This document shows positions 1 through 5,517 of a DNA stretch of 7,056 bases, piece by piece. The DNA is from Bacteroidota bacterium (GTDB lineage Bacteria; Bacteroidota; Bacteroidia; B-17B0; Aurantibacillaceae). Under the pieces are notes generated by a model. That model searched no databases and was not told the DNA's origin. It worked only from the letters and a program-made list of their open reading frames with translations. The stretch is from positions 1 to 7,056 of the forward strand of contig SYEI01000082.1 of assembly GCA_005800865.1 (NCBI GenBank). Direction: 5' to 3'. The translations under genes and the position numbers were made by a program. Positions within the stretch are counted from its first letter, which is position 1, and each line of letters opens with the position of its first letter.

Positions 1-977
1 GATAATAATATTTTAAAAGGATAACCTTCTGTTCCAGCATGAGCATTATCTAATTTTCCATAACGAGGAAAACGTAAGTTACCGCCCCAGTTTTCAATAC
101 CAAGCAAAGCAATTTTTTGTCCGTCTTTTTCAATTGGCACATGCTCATTCATTAATAAACGCCACCCCGATTGTTTCTGAATGTCTTTTAACGTATCTAA
201 ATTTTGAACTTTAGCTTCAGGAGTTTCCCATTGTTTGTAATCGCCATAATCATGATTTCCTAAAATACTATAAACCCCATATGGTGCTTTCAATATTTTA
301 TAAGTTTCTAAATGCATTTCTGTTTCATTGGCTTCATTGTTCACTAAATCTCCTGTAAAGAAAATAGCATCAGGTTTTTGATCCATCACAATATTAAAAG
401 CTTTTACTAAAGGATCAGTACTCATAAAACTTCCGCAATGCATATCGGATAATTGTACAATTTTAAAACCATCAAAGGCTTCTGGTAAGTTGGGCGAAGT
501 AACTTTCACTTTGTGTACTCTGTATTTGTAAGCACCTCGCACCATACCGTATAAAAAGGAAAAGGCAGGAATAACTGTAAATGTAACCGCAAAATAACTT
601 AAAAATTTTAAGCGACTAATTTGATTGGCACCTTCTTCAATACTATGTTTTGGTGCTTTATTAAATAAGCTGGCTATCCATCTAAATAAACGAATAATGT
701 CATCAATTAATAAAAATGAAGAGCCAATTAATTTGCACACAAATAAAATTAAAGCAACCGATGAAATAAAACGTAATACACTATTCCATTCTGGCGGTGG
801 ATAAAACATAGCGACTGAGCTAATTAAAATATTGATTCCAGCTAAAGAATAAGCAATCCAAAAAAGAATTTTTCGTTTTTGAGGCGTATAGTCAACACTG
901 ATAGTTTTTAGTGCTTGTAAAAAGTATAATTCTACTAAAACTATTAGGATAAAAAAGATTAGAAATCGTATGAACAT
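1..977 (-). CDS. Membrane-anchored calcineurin-like metallophosphoesterase, C-terminus cut by window edge
   Basis: Reading the minus strand from the ATG at 977 gives an open frame of 325 codons that leaves the window without a stop, so only the N-terminal part is visible. The first ~150 residues hold about four hydrophobic segments (near 1-20, 38-58, 68-92 and 125-148). A soluble domain follows with ordered metallophosphoesterase motifs: LSDMH (Asp178, His180), TGD (Asp210) and GNHD (240-243), which supply ligands for the two-metal centre. The final family motif, GHTHGG-like, would lie beyond the left edge. The family hydrolyses phosphoesters or pyrophosphate bonds; membrane-bound relatives such as YkuE/LpxH-like proteins act on lipid or envelope substrates, but the substrate here cannot be told. 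The catalytic domain could lie on either face of the membrane. The start is chosen because it precedes the first hydrophobic helix. The gene is divergent from the thiolase. Family assignment is firm, function is not. Confidence 0.9.
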   Translation of the reverse strand, partial: MFIRFLIFFILIVLVELYFLQALKTISVDYTPQKRKILFWIAYSLAGINILISSVAMFYPPPEWNSVLRFISSVALILFVCKLIGSSFLLIDDIIRLFRWIASLFNKAPKHSIEEGANQISRLKFLSYFAVTFTVIPAFSFLYGMVRGAYKYRVHKVKVTSPNLPEAFDGFKIVQLSDMHCGSFMSTDPLVKAFNIVMDQKPDAIFFTGDLVNNEANETEMHLETYKILKAPYGVYSILGNHDYGDYKQWETPEAKVQNLDTLKDIQKQSGWRLLMNEHVPIEKDGQKIALLGIENWGGNLRFPRYGKLDNAHAGTEGYPFKILL

Positions 978-998
978 AGTATTTAAATAACAAAGACT

Positions 999-1006
999 CA
1001 AAGGTA
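999..1006 (-). promoter_or_regulatory. Candidate Bacteroidota -7 box for the metallophosphoesterase
   Basis: On the minus strand this reads TACCTTTG, a full match to the TAnnTTTG -7 consensus of Bacteroidota primary sigma factors. It lies 21 bp upstream of the ATG at 977, which would give a very short leader. No clear TTG/TTTG -33 element is seen at the usual spacing, so the call rests on the -7 box and its position only. Confidence 0.4.
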
Positions 1007-1020
1007 TTGTTTTGTATCAT

Positions 1021-1048
1021 TTTGCGACCTATTGCTTTGTTATATTTG
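1021..1048 (+). promoter_or_regulatory. Candidate distal promoter upstream of the thiolase
   Basis: TATATTTG at 1041-1048 matches the TAnnTTTG -7 consensus, and a TTTG at 1021-1024 lies 16 bp upstream, slightly closer than the usual -33 spacing. If used, it would give a leader of roughly 190 nt that includes the heptamer repeat at 1069-1096. It is weaker by position than the box at 1208-1215. Confidence 0.3.
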
Positions 1049-1068
1049 TATAAATACGGTGAAAATTA

Positions 1069-1096
1069 GGCAATTGGTAGTGGGTAATCGGTGAGT
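1069..1096 (+). repeat. Degenerate heptanucleotide tandem repeat, four units
   Basis: Four consecutive 7-base units read GGCAATT, GGTAGTG, GGTAATC and GGTGAGT, with a rough consensus of GGTAATT. The GG doublet recurs every seven bases in a region otherwise poor in G. An inverted resemblance, CCATTTACC, lies at 1110-1118. It looks like a decayed short tandem repeat between the two divergent genes. With only four imperfect units, chance similarity is possible. Confidence 0.4.
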
Positions 1097-1207
1097 TTTA
1101 CTTTTGCAACCATTTACCTCCTTTTTCAATGGATAATAATTGTTAATTACTTCCAAAAATGTTAATCAAATTTCGATGAATGGGAAACCAAACTTCAATC
1201 TATATAT

Positions 1208-1215
1208 TACATTTG
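1208..1215 (+). promoter_or_regulatory. Candidate Bacteroidota -7 box for the thiolase
   Basis: TACATTTG matches the TAnnTTTG -7 consensus of Bacteroidota. It lies 30 bp upstream of the thiolase ATG, so transcription would begin about 25 nt before the start codon, a typical leader length. The leader (ACTAAAAACAACTAAA before the ATG) is A-rich with no Shine-Dalgarno sequence, as is common in this phylum. No clean TTG -33 element is visible 17-23 bp upstream, so activator help or a weak -33 is implied. Confidence 0.45.
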
Positions 1216-1245
1216 GCGCACTAATTATAACTAAAAACAACTAAA

Positions 1246-2424
1246 ATGAGCAAAGAAGTATATATCGTATCTGCTGTGAGAACACCAATGGGTTCTTTTG
1301 GTGGAACATTAGCTGGTGTATCAGCAACTAAATTAGGTGCAGTAGCAATTAAAGGAGCTTTAGACAGAATTAAATTAGATCCAGCACTTGTAAACGAAGT
1401 GTTTATGGGTTCAGTTATACAGGCTAATTTAGGACAAGCACCTGCTCGTCAGGCAGCTAAATTTGCAGGTTTACCTGATAGCGTAAACTGTACTACAGTT
1501 AACAAAGTATGTGCTAGTGGTATGAAATCTATTTCATTAGCTGCACAAGCTATTATGTTAGGTGATGCTGAGATTGTAGTTGCTGGAGGTATGGAAAACA
1601 TGAGCCAAGTGCCTTTTTATTTAGAGAACAACCGTTGGGGTGCTAAATATGGTAATGGAGTTGTAGTAGATGGTTTAGCAAAAGATGGCTTAACAGATGT
1701 ATACGGAAATGTACCGATGGGAAATTGCGCTGATATGTGTGCTAAAGAGCATAACTTTACTCGCGAAGATCAAGATGCATTTGCTATTGAATCATACAAA
1801 CGTTCGGCAGCAGCTTGGGCAGCTGGAAAATTTAAAGAAGAAATTGTACCAGTTGAAATCGTTACTAAAAAAGGAACGGTTTTATTTGCTGAAGATGAAG
1901 AATATAAAAATGTAAACTTTGATAAAATACCAGGATTAAAAGCGGTATTTACTAAAGATGGAACTGTAACTGCAGCTAATGCTTCTACAATGAATGATGG
2001 TGCAGCAGCTTTAGTGTTAATGAGCAAAGAAAAAGCAGAAGCTTTAGGCTTAAAACCATTAGCTAAAATTAAAGGTTATGCAGATGCTGAACAAGCACCT
2101 GAGTGGTTTACTACTACACCTTCGATTGCTTTACCAAAAGCAGTTGAAAAAGCTGGTTTAAAAATGAGTGATGTAAATTACTTTGAATTAAACGAAGCAT
2201 TTGCTGTTGTAGGTTTAGCTAATATGAAATTAATGAACTTAGATGCGTCTAAAGTAAACGTAAACGGTGGCGCTGTTTCGTTAGGTCACCCATTAGGTTG
2301 CTCTGGAGCTCGTGTAATTGTTACGTTAATTAATGTGTTAAAACAAAACAACGCTAAGTTTGGTGGTGCAGCTATCTGTAATGGTGGCGGTGGCGCTAGT
2401 GCTGTTGTTATTGAAAATATGTAG
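1246..2424 (+). CDS. Acetyl-CoA C-acetyltransferase (thiolase II)
   Basis: The 392-residue product condenses two acetyl-CoA to acetoacetyl-CoA, or runs the reverse thiolysis, in the cytoplasm. All thiolase catalytic residues are present: nucleophile Cys89 in VNKVCASG, Asn316 in NEAFA, His348 in GHP and Cys378 in CNGGGG. Length and all four positions match the Zoogloea ramigera biosynthetic thiolase numbering. The internal stretch around 218-260 (EDEEY, then TVTAANASTMNDGAAALVL) resembles mitochondrial ACAT1-type enzymes. In the covering loop, Phe288 replaces the Met288 of the Zoogloea enzyme, as Phe does in human ACAT1, but the next residue is Thr289 rather than Pro. The start is supported by the canonical MSKEVYIVSAVRTP N-terminus. 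The gene stands alone, with its own promoter region upstream and a hairpin terminator downstream. No beta-oxidation or polyhydroxybutyrate genes flank it, so context does not decide between degradation and biosynthesis. Confidence 0.97.
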   Translation: MSKEVYIVSAVRTPMGSFGGTLAGVSATKLGAVAIKGALDRIKLDPALVNEVFMGSVIQANLGQAPARQAAKFAGLPDSVNCTTVNKVCASGMKSISLAAQAIMLGDAEIVVAGGMENMSQVPFYLENNRWGAKYGNGVVVDGLAKDGLTDVYGNVPMGNCADMCAKEHNFTREDQDAFAIESYKRSAAAWAAGKFKEEIVPVEIVTKKGTVLFAEDEEYKNVNFDKIPGLKAVFTKDGTVTAANASTMNDGAAALVLMSKEKAEALGLKPLAKIKGYADAEQAPEWFTTTPSIALPKAVEKAGLKMSDVNYFELNEAFAVVGLANMKLMNLDASKVNVNGGAVSLGHPLGCSGARVIVTLINVLKQNNAKFGGAAICNGGGGASAVVIENM

Positions 2425-2443
2425 TCAGTATTATTATAAATTT

Positions 2444-2477
2444 AAATCCCCATTTGCTTTTGCAGATGGGGATTTTT
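2444..2477 (+). terminator. Strong intrinsic terminator, probably bidirectional
   Basis: AAATCCCCAT (2444-2453) pairs perfectly with ATGGGGATTT (2466-2475). The stem extends inward through a T-G wobble and TGC/GCA to a TTTT loop (2458-2461), giving about 14 bp in all. A T-rich tail (2473-2477, then ATTTG) follows on the plus strand, fitting termination of the thiolase transcript 20 bp after its stop. On the minus strand the hairpin lies just past the lipid-kinase stop, but its tail (AAATTTATAAT) is weaker. It lies in the 67-bp gap between convergent genes, so it likely serves both. Confidence 0.85.
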
Positions 2478-2491
2478 ATTTGAATGAAAGT

Positions 2492-3361
2492 TTAACAAAC
2501 AATCTTTAATGCCAAGGGCATCACACTAATTGATAATTTATTTGTTGCAGTAATGGGCTCTCCATCAAAATGAACTGGCAATTCTCCGTTAAATTCAATC
2601 TCCATGTGTTTACCTTTTTCGGATTGTAAACTAATTGACGTATGTATTTTTTTTGAAAACAATTTAATCCCAATCATCGGAATCGCAAAATTGGAGAATG
2701 GTTTTAAAATACTCACATTTAAAATACCATCATTTAATTCGGCTTCGGGAGCAATGTACACGTCATTTCCCCATTGGCCAGCATTTGCAATGGTTATTAA
2801 AAACGCTTTTGTTTCAATGATTTTTCCATCAATTGTTATTTTATAAAGGCTTGGAGAATAGTTGAAAAATTCTTTGATGGTGGTTGTAAAATATGTTACA
2901 AAACCTCGTTTGGTACTAGTAGCAAATTCATTAGCAATATGAGCATCGAACCCAATGCCTGCTGTACAAAAAAACGGATGACCATTTACAGTTGCCCCAT
3001 CAATTTGTTTTGTAGCTCCACGTTCTATAATTTGTAAAGCTTGTTTTAAGTCTAAAGGGATGCGATTGCTTCTTGCTAATCCGTTACCAGAACCCAAAGG
3101 AAAAATTCCTAAAGCCATGGTTGTATGAGCAACAACGGATGATACTTGATTTACGGTTCCATCGCCACCACATGCAACTACAATGTTATAATTACCTGAA
3201 AGTATTTGTTGTTTGACGGATTCAAAATCATCTTTATTTTTCCAAACAATAAAATCGTATGCAATTTGTTTTGAGAAATGTGTTTTGATAAAGTCAATGA
3301 TGTTGATTTTCTTTTTAACACCAGCGTTTGGATTGATAACGAAAGCTACTTTTTGTGTCAT
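2492..3361 (-). CDS. Diacylglycerol kinase-family lipid kinase (YegS/DgkB-like)
   Basis: The 289-residue protein belongs to the DAGK catalytic family, which phosphorylates diacylglycerol or related lipids with ATP at the inner membrane face. Visible motifs in order are NPNAG (10-14), the nucleotide-binding CGGDGTVNQ (64-72), PLGSGNGLAR (88-97), AGIGFDA (134-140), APEAELNDGIL (204-214), and near the C-terminus HFDGEP (264-269). Asp67 of GGDGT is the expected nucleotide and metal contact. Length matches the usual ~290-300 residues. There is no signal peptide or obvious membrane span, as expected for a peripheral enzyme. It starts 3 bp after the tsaB stop and is the last gene of the minus-strand cluster, ending just before the hairpin at 2444-2477. 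Lipid specificity (diacylglycerol, phosphatidylglycerol, sphingoid base) cannot be read from sequence. Bacteroidota make sphingolipids, so a sphingosine-like substrate is an open alternative. Confidence 0.92.
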   Translation of the reverse strand: MTQKVAFVINPNAGVKKKINIIDFIKTHFSKQIAYDFIVWKNKDDFESVKQQILSGNYNIVVACGGDGTVNQVSSVVAHTTMALGIFPLGSGNGLARSNRIPLDLKQALQIIERGATKQIDGATVNGHPFFCTAGIGFDAHIANEFATSTKRGFVTYFTTTIKEFFNYSPSLYKITIDGKIIETKAFLITIANAGQWGNDVYIAPEAELNDGILNVSILKPFSNFAIPMIGIKLFSKKIHTSISLQSEKGKHMEIEFNGELPVHFDGEPITATNKLSISVMPLALKIVC

Positions 3362-3364
3362 TAT

Positions 3365-4045
3365 TTATTTTTTAGCCGTGGTAAAGAAAAATTCTTTTAA
3401 ATAATTAGGTTCAGAGTATGCCACATCAGCAAAATCATTAGCTTGATATTTTTCAAATGCCAAGGAAATCATGGATGATGCACTTGCCGTGATGTCGTCT
3501 ATAAAATGAGTATTCGGCAAGCTTTGTAATAAGCTTTTTGCTTTTAGCATTCCATCTCCAAAAAAATAAATGTCTTTGTTTAAATGAAATGTTTGAACAC
3601 TTGTTTCATCTAATACTAAAGCTTGAATGGGTAATACCTCATTAAATAAATTGTCATACACCGCGCAATATACTTCCATACGCCGTGCATCCATCATTGG
3701 GCAAAACAATGCATCTGATTTTGTTTTTTGAATAACTGTATTGCTTAATGCTTTTAATGTATCAATGGTGATTAATGGAATTTGTAATGCATAGGATAAA
3801 CCTTTTGCTGCCGAAAAACCAATACGCAAACCAGTATATGAACCCGGTCCGGAACTTATAGAAATAGCATTTAAATCTTTAGAACTCAAAGATGTTTCTA
3901 TTAATAATTGCTCAATAAATACATGTAAATTTTCGGCATGTGTGTAGCCATTATTCAATTCTTTTAATGCCAGTAATTCAGCATCTTTTGAGATGGCAAT
4001 AGAACAAACTGTCGAGGTACTTTCTATATGTAATAAATAAGCCAA
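3365..4045 (-). CDS. tsaB: tRNA threonylcarbamoyladenosine biosynthesis protein TsaB
   Basis: TsaB (YeaZ) is the catalytically inactive ASKHA-fold partner of TsaD. With TsaD and TsaE it transfers threonylcarbamoyl to A37 of ANN-decoding tRNAs (t6A) in the cytoplasm. Starting at the TTG at 4045 the product has 226 residues, close to the ~230 of E. coli TsaB. Family marks are the N-terminal LLHIESTS strand (4-11), SGPGSYTGLRIG (65-76), DARRMEVY (119-126) and the C-terminal EPNYLKEF (212-219). A longer frame opens at a TTG at 4081, but it would add 12 residues absent from the family and overlap the adaptor gene by 35 bp. The chosen TTG gives the usual family N-terminus (MAYLLHIEST, compare MALILHIETS) and lies 1 bp after the adaptor's TAG, suggesting translational coupling. 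No ATG is available nearby. The lipid kinase follows after 3 bp. Confidence 0.93.
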   Translation of the reverse strand: MAYLLHIESTSTVCSIAISKDAELLALKELNNGYTHAENLHVFIEQLLIETSLSSKDLNAISISSGPGSYTGLRIGFSAAKGLSYALQIPLITIDTLKALSNTVIQKTKSDALFCPMMDARRMEVYCAVYDNLFNEVLPIQALVLDETSVQTFHLNKDIYFFGDGMLKAKSLLQSLPNTHFIDDITASASSMISLAFEKYQANDFADVAYSEPNYLKEFFFTTAKK

Positions 4046-4046
4046 A

Positions 4047-5396
4047 CTATTTTTTGTCGGAGAATAATTGGTCTTTATCAACCACCTTTATTTTTTTTCC
4101 GTCTTTTAGTATTTTAGATACAGCACCATACGGACCAGAAATAATTTCATCGCCAACGTTTACACCGCTTTTAATTTCAATGTAATCATTATCTTGAATA
4201 CCAGTAGTTACGTATACCATTTTAGCAACGCCATTTTTATTTACAAATACACATTCTTTAATTTCTTCTACTTTAGTATTTAACTTTTCTTCTTTTTCAT
4301 CTTTTACTACAATTTCTTGATCTTCTTCACCTTCAAATTTCTCCTTTGTTTTTAAAGTATCAGAGCTACGAGTGGTTACACCTGGAATTGGAATGGTAAT
4401 AATGTTTGCTGCACGCATCGTTTGAATTTCTACACTCGCACTCATTCCTGGACGAAAAGGAGCGGGATTCATATCTGTTACCAAATCCATATACGATTCT
4501 CTTAGGATTCTAATTTTAACTACAAAATTAGTTACTTGGTCAACTGAAATACCTGTTGTATTAGCTGAGTTAGCAACCTCTGTTACAATACCTCTGAATT
4601 TTTTTCCGATGTAAGCATCTACTTCAATATAAGCCGTATCATTTTTATGAATACGAATAATGTCATTTTCATTAACTTCCACACTAGCTTCCATTTCATT
4701 TAAGTTAGCTAAACGTAAAATCTCAGTACCTTGTAAACCTTGCACACCAACTACACGTTCACCTTTTTCTACATTTAATTTAGATACAGTGCCATCCACA
4801 GGAGCATAGATAAAAGTTCTATCTAAATTTGTATTGGCTTCTTTTAAGGATGCTTCCATACCTTTTACATTATAGTCTGAAGCTTTTATAGTTTCCATCA
4901 ATCCGTCTACATTTGCTTTAGCAGCTTCATAGCTTGCTTTTGAAGCATCCATTTCTTGTTGAGAAATAACGTTTTGATCAAATAACTTTTTATTACGAGC
5001 ATTTGATGCCTCTGCATTTGCTAATTGAGCTTGAGCTTGAGCTAATTGAGCAATGGCTGTTTTTGCATTTGCTTTGGTGCTATTTACAGATGCGTTTACT
5101 CGTTCTAAAGCACTTTCATAAATATCAGGTTTAATACGGCATAATAAAGTTCCTTTTTTTACTTGTTCACCTTCTTTTACATACATTTCCACAATCTCTC
5201 CCGAAACATCAGAAGTGATTTTTAATTCGGCTTCAGGCTGTATTTTACCATTAGCAGAAACGGTTTCAATAATGTTACGTTTAGCTGCTTTTTCAGTAGT
5301 AACCCCTGTGGGTTCTTCACCTTTAAAAAATTTAAATGCTATCACTACAAATAATAGTGTGATACAAATTCCGATAATCCAATATAGTTTTTTCAT
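4047..5396 (-). CDS. Periplasmic adaptor (membrane fusion protein) of a tripartite efflux system, MacA/HlyD type
   Basis: The 449-residue protein would link an inner-membrane transporter to TolC. It has one N-terminal membrane anchor (about 4-23), then the first half of a lipoyl-like domain (about 53-90, including SGEIVEMYVKEGEQVKKG). An Ala/Gln/Lys-rich alpha-helical coiled-coil hairpin follows (about 91-192), then the second lipoyl half (about 193-230, with APVDGTVSKLNVEKGERV). A beta-barrel domain follows (about 233-325, ending FRPGMSASVEI), then the membrane-proximal domain with VTTGIQDNDYIEI and VGDEIISGPYG. A charged Glu/Lys-rich segment of ~36 residues (343-378) interrupts the membrane-proximal part. 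The outer-membrane partner lies upstream on the same strand, separated by 121 bp containing the repeat at 5407-5516. The MacB-like ABC or RND pump is not in the window. MacA-type is preferred over RND-type from overall shape, but this is not certain. No canonical -7 box is seen in the 121-bp gap, so read-through from the upstream gene is likely. Confidence 0.93.
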   Translation of the reverse strand: MKKLYWIIGICITLLFVVIAFKFFKGEEPTGVTTEKAAKRNIIETVSANGKIQPEAELKITSDVSGEIVEMYVKEGEQVKKGTLLCRIKPDIYESALERVNASVNSTKANAKTAIAQLAQAQAQLANAEASNARNKKLFDQNVISQQEMDASKASYEAAKANVDGLMETIKASDYNVKGMEASLKEANTNLDRTFIYAPVDGTVSKLNVEKGERVVGVQGLQGTEILRLANLNEMEASVEVNENDIIRIHKNDTAYIEVDAYIGKKFRGIVTEVANSANTTGISVDQVTNFVVKIRILRESYMDLVTDMNPAPFRPGMSASVEIQTMRAANIITIPIPGVTTRSSDTLKTKEKFEGEEDQEIVVKDEKEEKLNTKVEEIKECVFVNKNGVAKMVYVTTGIQDNDYIEIKSGVNVGDEIISGPYGAVSKILKDGKKIKVVDKDQLFSDKK

Positions 5397-5406
5397 ATTT
5401 TTTGTT

Positions 5407-5516
5407 TTTAAACGCAGAGCTCGCTAAGTTTTTTCGCAGAGGATGAAAGTTTTTAATTCATTTCACCAACTTTTTTGCGCTCTTTGCTTAATTTTATTTG
5501 CTTCTTTGCGGTTAAG
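5407..5516. repeat. Inverted-repeat intergenic element made of CGCAAAG-like heptamers
   Basis: The left arm carries CGCAGAG, CGCTAAG and CGCAGAG at 5413, 5422 and 5435. The right arm carries the opposite orientation: TTTTGCG (5473), CTTTGCT (5482), ATTTGCT (5496) and CTTTGCG (5504). The outer ends are near-perfect inverted repeats: TTAAACGCAGAG on the left matches the complement of the right end, TTAACCGCAAAG, at 10 of 12 positions. The central ~20 bp is AT-rich. The element ends one base from the TolC-family stop codon and fills almost the whole gap before the adaptor gene. I know similar CGCAAAG-rich spacers from intergenic regions of Bacteroidota and other bacteria. It may be a small non-autonomous mobile repeat or an RNA processing or attenuation structure; no target-site duplication is clear. 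Confidence 0.6.
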
Positions 5517-5517
5517 T

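Noticed and set aside
1141..1166. TGTTAAT repeated at 1141 and 1160, 19 bp apart, upstream of the thiolase.
   Set aside because: A 7-base AT-rich direct repeat is expected by chance in this composition; no dyad symmetry supports an operator.
1697..2027. Open frames of 72 and 85 codons within the thiolase gene on both strands.
   Set aside because: They lie wholly inside a well-supported gene, lack recognisable motifs, and look like shadows of the coding frame.
2604..3404. Plus-strand open frames of 80 and 63 codons across the lipid-kinase gene.
   Set aside because: They are antisense to a conserved enzyme and have no start context, domain or promoter of their own.
5215..5427. Plus-strand open frame of 70 codons running antisense to the adaptor's start and into the repeat element.
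   Set aside because: Its hydrophobic look is the complement of the adaptor's anchor; there is no family match or promoter.
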